64,000 bases of DNA from Yoonia maricola. GTDB lineage: Bacteria > Pseudomonadota > Alphaproteobacteria > Rhodobacterales > Rhodobacteraceae. The position numbers and the translations under genes are program-made. The notes beneath the pieces were generated by a model. The model had not been told where the DNA came from and made no database searches. It saw only the letters and a program-made list of their open reading frames with translations. Positions 1-11,193 of the stretch are shown here, piece after piece (position 1 is the stretch's first letter; each line of letters starts with the position of its first letter). The stretch lies in the NCBI RefSeq assembly GCF_002797915.1, contig NZ_PGTY01000001.1, positions 186,001-250,000 of the forward strand, written 5' to 3'.

Positions 1-309
1 ATTGACTTGCTGGCGATCGAACAAAATGCGTGGACCTTGGCTGCGCGTGATCGGCGCTGCATGGTTGTTGGGACGCGCACGGAATTGGATTGGGCGATGA
101 AGAATGGCCAGATTTGTATTTGGGCGCCTTCCAAAATTGTCTTAGACGCGGTGGATGGCCCATCCGCTAGCCCGCGCGATGCAGTGGCTTTGGTCGCCTG
201 GTTTGCAGGTGATATGTCGGCAAAGGAACTGCTGGTGATCGGCGCTGGCACACCTCAAGCAGCTGTGCCCGTACGCGCAATCTCGTCTGACGTCACAGAT
301 TTGACATGA
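1..309 (+). CDS. folB: Dihydroneopterin aldolase-type protein, C-terminal part (partial at left edge)
   Basis: An open frame runs in from the left edge and stops at 307-309, overlapping the folP start by four bases. The first codon in the window is not a start, so this is the tail of a longer gene; the TTG at 7 is probably internal. The visible 102 residues include DRRCMVVGTRTELDWAMKNG and APSKIVLDAVDG, which I associate with the C-terminal half of the long, two-part FolB proteins of Rhodobacterales. The folate gene folP directly downstream supports this. The catalytic aldolase domain is not visible, so the assignment rests on resemblance and context. Confidence 0.55.
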   Translation: MDLLAIEQNAWTLAARDRRCMVVGTRTELDWAMKNGQICIWAPSKIVLDAVDGPSASPRDAVALVAWFAGDMSAKELLVIGAGTPQAAVPVRAISSDVTDLT

Positions 310-1319
310 CCCGATACTATCGCCCCATCGTCCGTTTTGGCGATGTGCCTACGTCGCATGCTCTTTCGCTGGCCGGGGGTGCGTGCTGGTTTGACACTGT
401 CGCGGTGCACGAACGGGGTTGCGAGGTGCAGACTGTTCCTGCCGGTGACATAACCGCTGATATCCAAGACACATTGACCCGCCCCCGCGCATCAATTGCG
501 GGTATGACAATGAGCGGGCCGCGCATAATGGGCATATTGAATGTCACACCCGATAGTTTTTCGGATGGCGGTCAGTTCAATGCGCCGGACCGTGCACTTG
601 CCCATGCACAAGCCATGCAAACCGCTGGTGCTGACATCATTGATGTGGGCGGTGAAAGTACGCGTCCGGGTGCCAAGCAAGTGGAGATTGCAGAGGAAAT
701 CGAGAGGACGGTTCCAGTGATCAAAGCGATCCGCGCCCATAGTGACGTGCCTATCTCGATTGATACGCGCAAATCACAGGTTGGGGCCGCGGCACTAGAC
801 GCAGGTGCGACGCTGGTGAATGATGTGGCTGCGTTCACCTTTGATCCGGAACTGGCCAAGGTTGCTGCCAAGGTCGGCGCGCCCGTCTGTGTGATGCATG
901 CGCAGGGCGCGCCCGAGACGATGCAGGATGATCCCTGCTATGATGATGTTCTGCTAGATGTTTACGATTTCCTGAGTGAGCGGATTGAAGCCGCGGTTGC
1001 AGCTGGCATCCCCCGTGAGCAGATCGTCGTTGATCCCGGTATCGGTTTTGGCAAAACGCTCGCACACAATCTGACCCTTCTGCGCGGGATCGCTATTTTT
1101 CATGCACTTGGCTGTCCTATTCTTCTCGGTGCATCGCGCAAACGCTTTATCGGCACGATTGGCGGTGGGGCCGCAGCCAGCGACCGGGTAAGCGGTTCTG
1201 TGGCGGTTGCACTCAACGCTGCACGGCAGGGCGTGCAAATCCTGCGCGTTCACGATATATTAGCTACGAAACAAGCATTAGACTTGGAATGGGCAATCGG
1301 CGGGGCAGAAACACTATGA
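306..1319 (+). CDS. folP: Dihydropteroate synthase
   Basis: Condenses p-aminobenzoate with 6-hydroxymethyl-dihydropterin pyrophosphate to give dihydropteroate in cytosolic folate synthesis. Both family signatures are present: [15 protein letters not shown] near residues 74-88 and [15 protein letters not shown] near 108-122. The C-terminal part carries DPGIGFGKT and [10 protein letters not shown]. At 337 residues it is about 55 longer than the usual enzyme because of an N-terminal extension seen as a separate block before the TIM barrel. The ATG overlaps the upstream stop (ATGA) and the stop overlaps the glmM start the same way, so the three genes form one translationally coupled unit. Confidence 0.95.
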   Translation: MTRYYRPIVRFGDVPTSHALSLAGGACWFDTVAVHERGCEVQTVPAGDITADIQDTLTRPRASIAGMTMSGPRIMGILNVTPDSFSDGGQFNAPDRALAHAQAMQTAGADIIDVGGESTRPGAKQVEIAEEIERTVPVIKAIRAHSDVPISIDTRKSQVGAAALDAGATLVNDVAAFTFDPELAKVAAKVGAPVCVMHAQGAPETMQDDPCYDDVLLDVYDFLSERIEAAVAAGIPREQIVVDPGIGFGKTLAHNLTLLRGIAIFHALGCPILLGASRKRFIGTIGGGAAASDRVSGSVAVALNAARQGVQILRVHDILATKQALDLEWAIGGAETL

Positions 1320-2659
1320 CACGCAAATTCTTTGGTACTGACGGTGTGCGCGGCAAAGCGAACACCTATCCGATGACGGCTGACATGGCGCTCAAGATCG
1401 GGGCGGCGGCGGGGCGGTACTTTCGCAACGATGGGTCCAATGTGCACCGCGTCGTGATTGGCAAGGATACGCGGCTATCCGGCTATATGTTTGAAAGCGC
1501 GTTAACGGCGGGGCTCACAAGCACGGGGATGAATGTCCTTTTGCTGGGGCCGGTGCCTACGCCCGCAGTTGGGTTGTTGACCACTTCGATGCGGGCCGAT
1601 GTCGGGATCATGATCTCGGCCAGTCACAACCCGCACTATGATAATGGGATCAAATTCTTTGGACCCGATGGTTTTAAACTGTCAGATGATGCCGAGGCCG
1701 AGATTGAAGCTTTGATTGCCAGTGATCTCGAACCCGCTCAGTCGCAGAACATTGGCCGTGCCAAGCGGATTGATGACGGTCGGTTCCGTTATGCCGAACG
1801 GGTGAAATCAACCTTTCCGGCCGGGATGCGCCTTGATGGGCTGAAAGTCGTGATCGATTGCGCCAATGGGGCTGCGCACCGTGTTGCCCCCGAAGTGCTA
1901 TGGGAATTGGGCGCAACCGTGATCCCCGTTGGTGTCAGCCCCGATGGCTTCAATATCAATGATGGCTGCGGATCGACCGATACATCAGCGGCGTCCAAGG
2001 CCATTATCGCCGAGGGTGCGCATATCGGCATTTGTCTGGACGGCGATGCGGACCGCGTGATGATACTTGATGAAAACGGACAGGTTGCTGATGGCGATCA
2101 ACTCATGGCCTTGATGGCCGGGCGGTGGGCAGATCAGGACCGTCTGCAAGGCGGCACGTTGGTCGCGACGGTCATGTCAAACCTTGGGTTGGAGCGATAT
2201 ATGGACGGGCGCGGTTTGCGTCTTGAGCGGACAGCCGTGGGCGACCGCTATGTGGTCGAGGCGATGCGGGCGAATGGTTGGAACCTTGGGGGTGAGCAGT
2301 CTGGCCATATTGTGATGACAGATTTTGCGACGACGGGTGATGGGCTATTGGCGGGGCTGCAATTTCTGGCCGCGATGATCGAAACCGGGCAACCTGCCAG
2401 CGCCTTGACCAAAAGCTTTGAGACCGTGCCGCAGATGCTCAAGAACGTGCGCTATGCGGCTGGACAGGACCCGTTGGGTGCTGAGCCCGTCAAGAAATCC
2501 ATCGCAGATGCTGAGACAAAGCTGGTCGGCAAAGGGCGTCTTCTGATCCGCAAATCAGGCACAGAGCCGCTGATCCGTGTAATGGCGGAATGCGAGGATG
2601 ACGCGCTGTTGAGCCAGGTTGTGGATGGGATCGTGGCCGAGGTTGAGGCGGCCGTTTAG
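1316..2659 (+). CDS. glmM: Phosphoglucosamine mutase
   Basis: Interconverts glucosamine-6-phosphate and glucosamine-1-phosphate, feeding UDP-GlcNAc for peptidoglycan and LPS. The 447-residue protein has the normal family length. It opens with FFGTDGVRG, carries the phosphoserine loop [12 protein letters not shown] near residue 100, the metal-binding loop DGDADR near 242, and the C-terminal phosphate-binding [12 protein letters not shown] chose the ATG at 1316, which overlaps the folP stop, over an in-frame ATG 27 bases upstream because it gives the standard N terminus. It converges with the next gene, whose stop overlaps by four bases. Confidence 0.97.
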   Translation: MTRKFFGTDGVRGKANTYPMTADMALKIGAAAGRYFRNDGSNVHRVVIGKDTRLSGYMFESALTAGLTSTGMNVLLLGPVPTPAVGLLTTSMRADVGIMISASHNPHYDNGIKFFGPDGFKLSDDAEAEIEALIASDLEPAQSQNIGRAKRIDDGRFRYAERVKSTFPAGMRLDGLKVVIDCANGAAHRVAPEVLWELGATVIPVGVSPDGFNINDGCGSTDTSAASKAIIAEGAHIGICLDGDADRVMILDENGQVADGDQLMALMAGRWADQDRLQGGTLVATVMSNLGLERYMDGRGLRLERTAVGDRYVVEAMRANGWNLGGEQSGHIVMTDFATTGDGLLAGLQFLAAMIETGQPASALTKSFETVPQMLKNVRYAAGQDPLGAEPVKKSIADAETKLVGKGRLLIRKSGTEPLIRVMAECEDDALLSQVVDGIVAEVEAAV

Positions 2660-3558
2660 CGCAGCAATAGCCGTTTGAGATTACCCCATTGGCTGAAAGC
2701 CAATCCAGATAGGATTAGCGCGATTGCAATGAAAAAGCGCAGCGGTAGCACTTCACTCAGGATCCACGCGCCAAAGATCATTGACCAAAGCGGCACTTGG
2801 TAATTGACCAATGTCATAAATATCGCGCCTGCTGACCGTATGGTTGCCACCCGGATAAGCGCGGCGAGCGCTGTTGGGATGACGCCCAAGACAATAATTG
2901 CGATTGTGGGGCGGGCAGCGCCCATGCTTGGGATGCCTTCGAAAATCAGCATTGCCGGGATCAATGCGGCGGTGCCGATGGCCAACAGCAACGCTGCCAT
3001 CGTGATGGGGTCAATTGGCGGACAGCGCCGGGTCATAATGCTGGAGACGGCATAGGATATGGACGCACCGATACAGGCAAGCTGGCCCAATGGCTCCCAA
3101 CCTGTGCCAAGGCGCAAGACACCAGGGCCGATCAGGACGGCGGCACCAATGAACCCCATGATGACGCCCAAGGTGTTGCGCGTATTCATCTTTTCATCGG
3201 TGAAAATATGCGCGAGTGGGAGAACAAACAGCGGCAGTGCCGCCATCGAAATCCCCGCAAAGGCTGACGGCACATATTGCTGGCCCCAGCTGAGCAAGGC
3301 AAAGGGTAGGGCGGTGTTCAGCAAGCCGATTGCAATCAGATAGCGCGACATTGTCGGGGTGAAGGCAGGCAACGGGCGCTTGAGCGCGATCATCAATGTC
3401 AGAAGGGCTATAGCCCCCAGCGTCGTGCGTGCGCAGGCGACCGTCAGCGGGCCATACCCCTCCAACGCGATTGCCACGACCATAAAGGTCGCCCCCCAGA
3501 TCACCCCGAGGGCGGCAATGGATAGCCAGTTCCAGATTGTGGGGGACTGCACGCTCAT
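2656..3558 (-). CDS. EamA-family (DMT) transporter
   Basis: A 300-residue integral membrane protein with about ten hydrophobic segments arranged as two EamA halves. The N-terminal half has [20 protein letters not shown], and the second half repeats the pattern with [13 protein letters not shown] and the ending [12 protein letters not shown]. Members of this superfamily export metabolites, often amino acids or their analogues, but the substrate cannot be read from sequence. The gene is convergent with glmM and divergent from the aldehyde dehydrogenase at 3674. No operon partner is visible. Confidence 0.88.
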   Translation of the reverse strand: MSVQSPTIWNWLSIAALGVIWGATFMVVAIALEGYGPLTVACARTTLGAIALLTLMIALKRPLPAFTPTMSRYLIAIGLLNTALPFALLSWGQQYVPSAFAGISMAALPLFVLPLAHIFTDEKMNTRNTLGVIMGFIGAAVLIGPGVLRLGTGWEPLGQLACIGASISYAVSSIMTRRCPPIDPITMAALLLAIGTAALIPAMLIFEGIPSMGAARPTIAIIVLGVIPTALAALIRVATIRSAGAIFMTLVNYQVPLWSMIFGAWILSEVLPLRFFIAIALILSGLAFSQWGNLKRLLLR

Positions 3559-3673
3559 GTCAGGTCTCTCATCGTCTCAGCCTATGCTGTCTGATCGCTT
3601 TGGCAGACCACGGCAAGCGTTTTGACGTAAAGTTAATATTGCATCTTGTATCAGCCGCGCCGGATAAGATGAC

Positions 3674-5083
3674 ATGACCCATTCGCAACCCTCCATCGCA
3701 CAGGTTTTCGCCGCACAGCATGATACTGTGGCGGCAAGGCGGACGACCTTCGACTATACCGCGCGCCGGGCCGCACTCGATCAGCTGCGCACCATGGTGC
3801 TGGCCCATGAGCAGGCGGTGTGTGAAGCGATTGGTGCTGATTTCGGCAAACACCCTGATGAGGTGCGGCTGACCGAAATCTTGCCGCTCTTGTTGGAAAT
3901 CGGGCACACACGGCGGCATTTGCGCAAATGGATGCGCCCCAGCCGCGCGCCATCGGGGTTAGTGTTTTTGGGAACAACCACACAGGTCCATCTCACGCCC
4001 AAGGGCACCGCATTGGTCATTGCGCCATGGAATTTCCCATTTTTTCTGGCCTTGGGCCCTGCGGTGTCTGCTTTGGCGGCAGGGTGTTCGGTGATCCTGA
4101 AGCCCTCAGAGCTGACACCCGCGACCAGTGCTTTGCTGAAAAGGATCGTGTCAGAAACCTTCGCACCAGAGCTTTTTACCGTTGTTGAGGGCGGGGTTGA
4201 TGCGGCGACGGAACTTTTGACCCTGCCTTTTGGTCATATCTTTTTCACCGGCAGTCCAGAGGTTGGGCAAATCGTTATGACGGCGGCGGCCAAAACCTTT
4301 GCCTCTGTCACGCTGGAACTGGGGGGCAAATCGCCTGTCATCGTGGGACCGGATGCAGATATCGCAAACGCGGCCCGCTGGATTGCTTGGGGGCGCTGTA
4401 TAAATGGCGGGCAGACCTGTGTGGCGCCGGACCATGTTTATGTGCATGAAAGTGTGAAGGCCGCGTTTGCCGATGCGCTGAGCGCGCAGATCACCAAGAT
4501 GTATGGCGCGGACCCGATGCAGTCACCCGATCTGGCCCAGATGGCCTATCCGCGACAATGGGCGCGGGTGGCCGGGTTGATCGATGATTCAAAGGCGAAA
4601 GGGGCGACGGTTCTGACGGGCGGCGATATGGATCAGGCTGCGCGCAAGATCGCCCCCACTATTTTGCTGGATGTCCATGATGATATGGGCGTGCAGCAGG
4701 AAGAAATTTTTGGCCCGGTCCTTCCGGTTATGACCTATCGTGACCTTGATCAGGTGATCGACAAGATTAATGATGGGTCACATCCGCTTGCACTTTATGT
4801 TTTTGAAAGCAATGCCTTCGCGGATGAAGTTATTATAAAAACAACCTCTGGTACCGTTGGTGTGAACATGAGCGTGATGGGTGCGTCGCATCCGACCGCG
4901 CCCTTTGGTGGTGTTGGCCGTTCGGGAAATGGTGGTGCGCATGGTTATGCCGGATTTGCCGCCTTCAGCCATATGCGTCAGGTGCTGCGGGCAAGGTTCT
5001 TTCCGTTCCACATCGTCTTTCCGCCCTACACCGGATTGACCCGCCGCTTGATTGCTGTCTTTCACTGGTACGTCCGGCGTTAA
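3674..5083 (+). CDS. NAD(P)-dependent aldehyde dehydrogenase, coniferyl-aldehyde/ALDH3 type
   Basis: Oxidises an aldehyde to the acid. The 469-residue protein has the compact ALDH3-like architecture. The general base lies in LELGGKSPV near residue 215, the catalytic cysteine in NGGQTCVAPDHV near 246, the cofactor region includes PWNFPFFLALGPAVSAL and LKPSELTP, and the C-terminal motif is EEIFGPVLPV. The basic tail after residue 440 fits the coniferyl-aldehyde dehydrogenase group, but the true substrate is unknown. The gene stands alone, starts at an ATG after a 115-base gap from the divergent transporter, and ends at a strong terminator. Confidence 0.9.
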   Translation: MTHSQPSIAQVFAAQHDTVAARRTTFDYTARRAALDQLRTMVLAHEQAVCEAIGADFGKHPDEVRLTEILPLLLEIGHTRRHLRKWMRPSRAPSGLVFLGTTTQVHLTPKGTALVIAPWNFPFFLALGPAVSALAAGCSVILKPSELTPATSALLKRIVSETFAPELFTVVEGGVDAATELLTLPFGHIFFTGSPEVGQIVMTAAAKTFASVTLELGGKSPVIVGPDADIANAARWIAWGRCINGGQTCVAPDHVYVHESVKAAFADALSAQITKMYGADPMQSPDLAQMAYPRQWARVAGLIDDSKAKGATVLTGGDMDQAARKIAPTILLDVHDDMGVQQEEIFGPVLPVMTYRDLDQVIDKINDGSHPLALYVFESNAFADEVIIKTTSGTVGVNMSVMGASHPTAPFGGVGRSGNGGAHGYAGFAAFSHMRQVLRARFFPFHIVFPPYTGLTRRLIAVFHWYVRR

Positions 5084-5130
5084 ACGTAAGAAGGCCGCGC
5101 AATGCTGCGCGGCCTTCTTACGTCTTTTTT
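5084..5130 (+). terminator. Strong intrinsic terminator
   Basis: A perfect 18-bp inverted repeat (5084-5101 with 5106-5123) around a four-base loop is followed by CTTTTTT at 5124-5130. It lies immediately after the aldehyde dehydrogenase stop. The convergent ilvC also ends 7 bases away, so the stem may serve both directions, although the minus side has no good U-run. Confidence 0.92.
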
Positions 5131-5137
5131 AGCACAT

Positions 5138-6172
<1,035 letters not shown>

Positions 6173-6291
6173 TTAGTTGGTTTCTGATCTGCGTTATAGC
6201 GACGTCTGATCCAAATGTGCGGTTTGTAATATGAGTTTTTTTACCAAGATGAAGGTTGTTATGCGTATTGTTGTACTATAGCAGTATTTTT

Positions 6292-6747
6292 ATGCTTGAT
6301 GACATTGATCGCCGGATTTTGCGCCTGCTACAGGCTGACCCTGCACGGGGTGTGCCTGATGTGGCGGGTGCCATGGGGCTGACTGTTGCAAAGGTGACGC
6401 GCCGGTTGGATCGGCTTCGCGAGGATCGGATCGTACAGGGCAGTCATGTGATCATCGATTGGGCGGCTCTGGGCTATGCTGTGTCGGTAAGTCTGCGGAT
6501 TACCTTGGATAAGACCGTATCGCGCGCCTTTGATGATTTTCTTGCGGCGGCGCGTCAGGTGCCTGAGGTGATCGAAATCCAGACGTTTCTGGGCCGGGTG
6601 GATGTGCGCCTGTCGCTGATCGCAAAGGACTTGGCCGATTATCAGGGCATATACCGTGAACAGGTGCTGACCTTGCCGCATATCGCCGATATCGAGGCGT
6701 TGATGACAATTGCGACAGTGAAATCCGATGAAAACCTGCCGCTATGA
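6292..6747 (+). CDS. Lrp/AsnC-family transcriptional regulator (first of a tandem pair)
   Basis: A 151-residue protein beginning MLDDIDRRILRLLQADP, the classic AsnC-type N-terminal helix-turn-helix, followed by a C-terminal RAM ligand-binding domain (VPEVIEIQTFLGRVDVRLSLIAKDL). I start it at the ATG at 6292; the longer frame needs a TTG at 6256 and adds an atypical leader. Its stop overlaps the next regulator start by four bases, so the pair is co-translated. The gene lies divergent to ilvC and may respond to an amino acid. Confidence 0.9.
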   Translation: MLDDIDRRILRLLQADPARGVPDVAGAMGLTVAKVTRRLDRLREDRIVQGSHVIIDWAALGYAVSVSLRITLDKTVSRAFDDFLAAARQVPEVIEIQTFLGRVDVRLSLIAKDLADYQGIYREQVLTLPHIADIEALMTIATVKSDENLPL

Positions 6748-7196
6748 CACTGGATGACCTAGATTATGCAATCTTGCGCGCCCTTTCAGCAAATGCGGAT
6801 CAATCGACAACGCAGTTGGCCCGGAAGCTGGATCTGAGCCAACCTGCCACATGGCGCCGGATCAAGCGATTACAGGATGCAGGTGTGATCGCAGGCCGCC
6901 GTTTGGTGTTGGATGCTGAAAAGCTGGGGTACGGTGTGACTGTGTTTCTGGGGGTCAAGCTGGCCACCAAGGGCCGCGTCAGCCTTGAGGATTTTGAGCG
7001 TGCGATTGGCGCGATCCCCGAGGTGCAGACGGTCGATCATGTGCTTGGGCTTTACGATTACCGGCTAAGGGTCGTGGCCCGTGATCTTGCAGATTTCGAA
7101 CGTGTCTTGCGTCGCCGTATCATGACGATGCCGGGGGTCGGTGATGTTGAAGCAAATGTTCTTTTGTCAGAAGAGCGCAGGCCGGGTCCATTATAA
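6744..7196 (+). CDS. Lrp/AsnC-family transcriptional regulator (second of a tandem pair)
   Basis: A 150-residue paralogue of the preceding gene. MTLDDLDYAILRALSANADQ starts the winged helix-turn-helix, and TWRRIKRLQDAGVI covers the recognition helix. The RAM domain follows with VQTVDHVLGLYDYRLRVVARDL. The ATG overlaps the upstream stop as ATGA. Two coupled Lrp proteins may form hetero-oligomers, as inferred for other tandem AsnC pairs, but this cannot be shown here. The effector is unknown. Confidence 0.9.
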   Translation: MTLDDLDYAILRALSANADQSTTQLARKLDLSQPATWRRIKRLQDAGVIAGRRLVLDAEKLGYGVTVFLGVKLATKGRVSLEDFERAIGAIPEVQTVDHVLGLYDYRLRVVARDLADFERVLRRRIMTMPGVGDVEANVLLSEERRPGPL

Positions 7197-7331
7197 AGAA
7201 CACGGTGTTAGCTATCGGAAATATTGCACCTCAGATCACCGGCGAAGTGGGCATTGTATACCGAGATAGGCTTTGCTTTCATGCTGTCAGAGCGTTAGCC
7301 AACCAAGCAAATGGCATAGAGGACTTTTGAT

Positions 7332-8459
7332 ATGGATGGTGCGCCAACGCTTGTAGACCCTGATGGGCTGATGGAATTTTCGGTCGTCTTTACCGACCGC
7401 TCTCTCAATCATATGTCAAAGGCCTTTCAAGAGGTTATGACAGATATCTCAACCATGTTGTGCGAGGTCTATCATGCCGATCACGTTGCGTTGGTCCCCG
7501 GTGGTGGTACCTATGGGATGGAAGCCGTGGCGCGACAGTTTGGTGCGGGTGCGCATGCTTTCATTGTGCGGAACGGGTGGTTTTCCTATCGCTGGAGCCA
7601 GATTTTTGAGGCTGGTGACTTTACCACTCAAACGACTGTCATAAAGGCACGGCAAGCAGGGAATGACACGCGCGCACCCTTTGCCCCTGCGCCCATCGAA
7701 GATGTCGTCGCAGCAATCGCGGAGGCCAAGCCCGACGTTGTTTTTGCTCCTCATGTTGAAACATCTGCCGGAATCATCCTACCTGATGATTATATCAAGG
7801 CACTGGCGGACGCGGCACATGAAATAGGGGCGCTGATGGTCCTTGACTGCATTGCATCGGGTTGTGCTTGGGTTGATATGAAGGCCACGGGCGTGGATGT
7901 CCTGATTTCGGCACCGCAAAAGGGGTGGTCATCGACACCCTGCGCGGGTCTTGTGATGATGTCAGAGCGTGCATTGGTACGGCTGGATCAGACAACATCG
8001 GACTCTTTCAGCGTCGATCTGAAGAAATGGCATAGTATCATGCAGGCTTACCTGAATGGTGGCCATGCCTACCACGCCACCATGCCAACTGACGGCCTGC
8101 GAGCCTTCCGTGATACCATGCTGGAAACACGCGCCTTTGGATTTGAAAAACTCAAAGCGGCGCAGTGGAACTTGGGCAATGGTGTGCGCAAGCTGCTGGC
8201 AGACAAGGGCATACGTTCAGTCGCTGCGGACGGTTTTGGTGCGCCCGGTGTTGTCGTCAGCTATACTGATGATCCTGCCATCCAGAATGGATCAAAGTTT
8301 GTTGCCGAGGGCATGCAGATTGCCGCAGGTGTACCGCTGCAATGTGATGAGCCTGACGATTTCCGCACATTCCGATTGGGTCTCTTTGGGTTAGACAAGC
8401 TTTATGATGTGGATGCGACACTCGCACGTTTGGTCCCGGTTTTGGACAAAGTGCTTTAG
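7332..8459 (+). CDS. Class V PLP-dependent aminotransferase
   Basis: A 375-residue fold-type I enzyme of the alanine-glyoxylate/serine-glyoxylate aminotransferase group. The PLP lysine is in SAPQKGWSSTPC near residue 196, preceded by the aspartate in MVLDCIASG that contacts the pyridine nitrogen. The phosphate-binding stretch VPGGGTYGMEAVARQFG lies near 55-71. The substrate pair is not predictable. The ATG at 7332 follows a 135-base gap after the regulators, so it probably has its own promoter. It converges with the hydroxylase gene, the stops overlapping by four bases. Confidence 0.88.
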   Translation: MDGAPTLVDPDGLMEFSVVFTDRSLNHMSKAFQEVMTDISTMLCEVYHADHVALVPGGGTYGMEAVARQFGAGAHAFIVRNGWFSYRWSQIFEAGDFTTQTTVIKARQAGNDTRAPFAPAPIEDVVAAIAEAKPDVVFAPHVETSAGIILPDDYIKALADAAHEIGALMVLDCIASGCAWVDMKATGVDVLISAPQKGWSSTPCAGLVMMSERALVRLDQTTSDSFSVDLKKWHSIMQAYLNGGHAYHATMPTDGLRAFRDTMLETRAFGFEKLKAAQWNLGNGVRKLLADKGIRSVAADGFGAPGVVVSYTDDPAIQNGSKFVAEGMQIAAGVPLQCDEPDDFRTFRLGLFGLDKLYDVDATLARLVPVLDKVL

Positions 8460-9646
8460 CCTGCACCCAGACCCATCTGCATAAGGGTCTTGCGCACAGG
8501 TGTGACGCCATAAAGGGCTTCAATACCTTTGCTGCGTAGCGCTTGCATCGTTGGGCTTCCTGCGATGGATGCGCGGTTCAGCGCGTCAATACCAGTCACC
8601 CGAAGCTTGATATCGGGGTGACGTTTGCGGGCATAGGTATCCAGCATTGCGGGTGCGCCAAGTTGATCAGGCTGTGCAGTCGCAAGGTCCAAGAGGCACG
8701 ACAGATCGCGCAGTGACATGTTCAAACCCTGCGCGCCGATGGGTGGCATCACATGGGCGGCCTCCGCCACCAACGCGGTGCGCGGGGCTGTGAGTGCATT
8801 GGCAACTTGGCTGATGATAGGCCAAAGGCTGCGGCGACTGGCGAGCTTGAGTGGCCCATACAGATAGGCAGACCGATCATTGGCCGCCGCCTCGAACGCG
8901 TTTTCGTCAAGTGTAGCGAGCCTGTTTGCCTCTGCCCCGTGCTCCATCCAAACAACGGCGGAGCAGGGTTTGCCGTCGTGATCGGGCAAGGGCACGAGTG
9001 TGAACGGCCCCCCTGCGCGGTGGATCTCGGTCGAGACATTCTGATGCGGCGCGTCATGGGTCACCGCAAAGGTCACCGCCTTTTGCCCGTAGCGCATTGT
9101 GCGCACATCGATCCGCGCATGTTGACGCACAGCAGAGTTACGCCCATCAGCACCAATAACCAGTTTCGTAGAGAGTTGGCTGCCGTCAGACAGCGTGACA
9201 ATCGCCGTATCGCTGCGGGCAAGCATCCGGGCGAAGCCGATACCGGGACGAAAATCAACGTTCGGCAGCTCGTCTAGTCTGGCCACCATCTCACGGCGCA
9301 AGAGCCAATTAGGCAAGTTCCATCCAAAGGGCAATTCCGAGATATCAGCGGCATTGAAATCGCGGGTGACATGCGCATCGGTCCCGATATCGACAATCCG
9401 CATCACCTGAAGAGGCGTTGCATGTGCGGCAAGGCGAGGCCATAGCCCCGCGGCTTCAAGGAACTTCTGGGCGGGTTGCAGAAATGCTGTGGTGCGCAGA
9501 TCCGCCCCGTCGGCGTCGCGGGCTGTCACGGGCGGCGTTGGATCGATGATAGTAACCTTGAAGCCGGCGGTCCCAAAGGCCGCAGCAGCGGTCAGCCCAG
9601 CGACACCGCCGCCTGCAATCACGATATCAGTCGAAATGCGTTCCAT
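8456..9646 (-). CDS. UbiH/UbiF/COQ6-family FAD-dependent hydroxylase
   Basis: A 396-residue flavoprotein monooxygenase, most likely hydroxylating the aromatic ring in ubiquinone synthesis. The N-terminal FAD-binding motif is IVIAGGGVAGLTAAAAFG (about residues 8-25), the central motif is GADGRNSAVRQHA, and the second FAD motif reads AAHVMPPIGAQGLNMSLRD with the usual preceding GD replaced by EA. Position-specific names (ubiH, ubiF, ubiL) cannot be assigned without comparison. The neighbour at 9685 is on the same strand 38 bases upstream, so the two may be co-transcribed. Confidence 0.88.
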   Translation of the reverse strand: MERISTDIVIAGGGVAGLTAAAAFGTAGFKVTIIDPTPPVTARDADGADLRTTAFLQPAQKFLEAAGLWPRLAAHATPLQVMRIVDIGTDAHVTRDFNAADISELPFGWNLPNWLLRREMVARLDELPNVDFRPGIGFARMLARSDTAIVTLSDGSQLSTKLVIGADGRNSAVRQHARIDVRTMRYGQKAVTFAVTHDAPHQNVSTEIHRAGGPFTLVPLPDHDGKPCSAVVWMEHGAEANRLATLDENAFEAAANDRSAYLYGPLKLASRRSLWPIISQVANALTAPRTALVAEAAHVMPPIGAQGLNMSLRDLSCLLDLATAQPDQLGAPAMLDTYARKRHPDIKLRVTGIDALNRASIAGSPTMQALRSKGIEALYGVTPVRKTLMQMGLGAG

Positions 9647-9684
9647 ACAGGTGACATATGCTTCCGGGCAGGGGGCGGAAAGGG

Positions 9685-10332
9685 TTAGCGCGCAAGCTGC
9701 GACAAGAAATCCGCCAGATGGTCTGTGTGATGATGAATATGTTCTGCGTCGTCAGGGGCTTCGTGCACATGCACCGTCCGCATCCCCAACGCATGTGGGA
9801 CGACAAGATTGCGCTTCTCATCTTCGAACATGGCGGCTTTCGTCGGTGTCATTCCATCCTTGGTAAAGACGGTCGAGAACGCATCTTGGGTTGGTTTCGG
9901 TTTGAAGTCAGCCTGTTCGACCCCATAAACAGCATCAAACTGGCTGGTCAGGCCGCGGGCTGCCAACACGCGCTTGGCGTGATTGTGTGATCCGTTGGTG
10001 TAGACAATCTTGCGCCCCGGCAGCGCTTTAATGGCGTTTGACAACATCTCATCCTCTTCCAGATGCGAGATGTCGATGTCGTGCACATCGGCCAGAAAAT
10101 GGTGTGGATCGACGTCGTGGTGTTCCATCAGCCCTGTCAGAGTGGAGCCATATGCATCCCAATAATCAGCACACAGCTTGAGTGCGCCCGCATGATCCAA
10201 CCCTGTCAGCCGCACCACATATGCCGAAAACCGTCCGTCCATCTGACCGAACAGATCCGCTGACGGCGGATAAAGCGTATTGTCGAGATCAAAGACCCAT
10301 GTGTCCACATGGGCAAAATGTTGGGCTACCAT
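9685..10332 (-). CDS. Pyrimidine 5'-nucleotidase-type HAD hydrolase
   Basis: A 215-residue HAD-superfamily phosphatase. Motif I is VFDLDNTLYPP near residues 13-23 with the nucleophile/acid pair in DLD, motif II is IVYTNGS, and the C-terminal motif IV is MFEDEKRNL. The DNTLYP variant of motif I is typical of the SDT1-like pyrimidine 5'-nucleotidase group found across alphaproteobacteria. It may lie in one transcript with the UbiH-type gene downstream, but there is no functional link I can defend. Confidence 0.85.
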   Translation of the reverse strand: MVAQHFAHVDTWVFDLDNTLYPPSADLFGQMDGRFSAYVVRLTGLDHAGALKLCADYWDAYGSTLTGLMEHHDVDPHHFLADVHDIDISHLEEDEMLSNAIKALPGRKIVYTNGSHNHAKRVLAARGLTSQFDAVYGVEQADFKPKPTQDAFSTVFTKDGMTPTKAAMFEDEKRNLVVPHALGMRTVHVHEAPDDAEHIHHHTDHLADFLSQLAR

Positions 10333-10433
10333 AGGCGTAATCTAAGCGCGGTGTCGGAGGTGCGCAATTGCTTTGGCTTGATTGCAGGGCGGGCAGGGGC
10401 GTATGATTGTTCCAGCACGAAAGGTACCATGCG

Positions 10434-11087
10434 ATGCAAGACCAACGCGCGTCCCAGAAAGACGCCTACGCCCTGATCCTCGAAGCGATTGACAGACATG
10501 TTTACAAACCTGGTGACAGGCTGGTTGAAAGTGAGCTGGCCGAAAGGTTTGGTGTGTCGCGCACACCGATCCGCGAGGCATTGCAACGGCTGGAAACACA
10601 GTCCTTGCTTACCCGCGACGGGCGGTCGCTGATCGTGGCCTCTCTGGATCATTCACAGTTGTCAGAGCTTTATGTCGTGCGCGGTGAGTTGGAGGGGCTG
10701 GCGGCCCGGCTTGCCGCCCGCCATGCTGCGCCAGAAGAGGTTAAGGTGCTGCGTGACATGTTGGACGCAGATCAGAAACTGGTTGGCGACCCCAAGGCGC
10801 TAAGCCGCGCGAACCGCCGTTTTCATAAGCAAATTCATCTTGCATCGCACAATCGCTTTCTGGTGCAGCAATTGGACTTGGTGCATCGTTCCATGGCGCT
10901 TTTGGCGACGACATCCATCGCGGTAGAGGGGCGGGGAGATGAAACCTTGCAAGAGCATGCAGCGATTGTTTCCGCGATTGAGGCCGGCGATGGCGATGCG
11001 GCGGACAAAGCACTGCGTGACCATATTTCAGAGGCGTTTGTGACCCGTTTGAAACTGGACGCTGAAGCTGTGGAAGCTGCAGAATAG
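10434..11087 (+). CDS. GntR-family regulator, FadR/FCD subfamily
   Basis: A 217-residue regulator with an N-terminal winged helix-turn-helix (KPGDRLVESELAERFGVSRT, then PIREALQRLETQSLL) and an all-helical FCD effector domain. The metal-binding acids and histidines of the FCD fold fit NRRFHKQIHLASHN and the later EHAAIVSAIEAGD. I start it at the ATG at 10434 preceded by AAAGG; the open frame extends upstream only through a TTG. It lies divergent to the HAD phosphatase and convergent with carA, so its targets may be elsewhere. Confidence 0.88.
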   Translation: MQDQRASQKDAYALILEAIDRHVYKPGDRLVESELAERFGVSRTPIREALQRLETQSLLTRDGRSLIVASLDHSQLSELYVVRGELEGLAARLAARHAAPEEVKVLRDMLDADQKLVGDPKALSRANRRFHKQIHLASHNRFLVQQLDLVHRSMALLATTSIAVEGRGDETLQEHAAIVSAIEAGDGDAADKALRDHISEAFVTRLKLDAEAVEAAE

Positions 11088-11193
11088 CCCTACTGCAGCC
11101 CACTTAGAAAAGTGCACGAAGCAAACCAAAACACGTTAACCCAGAACAAAACGCTTCGTAGGTACAATTTGACCTAAAAGAGTTAAGCGATGG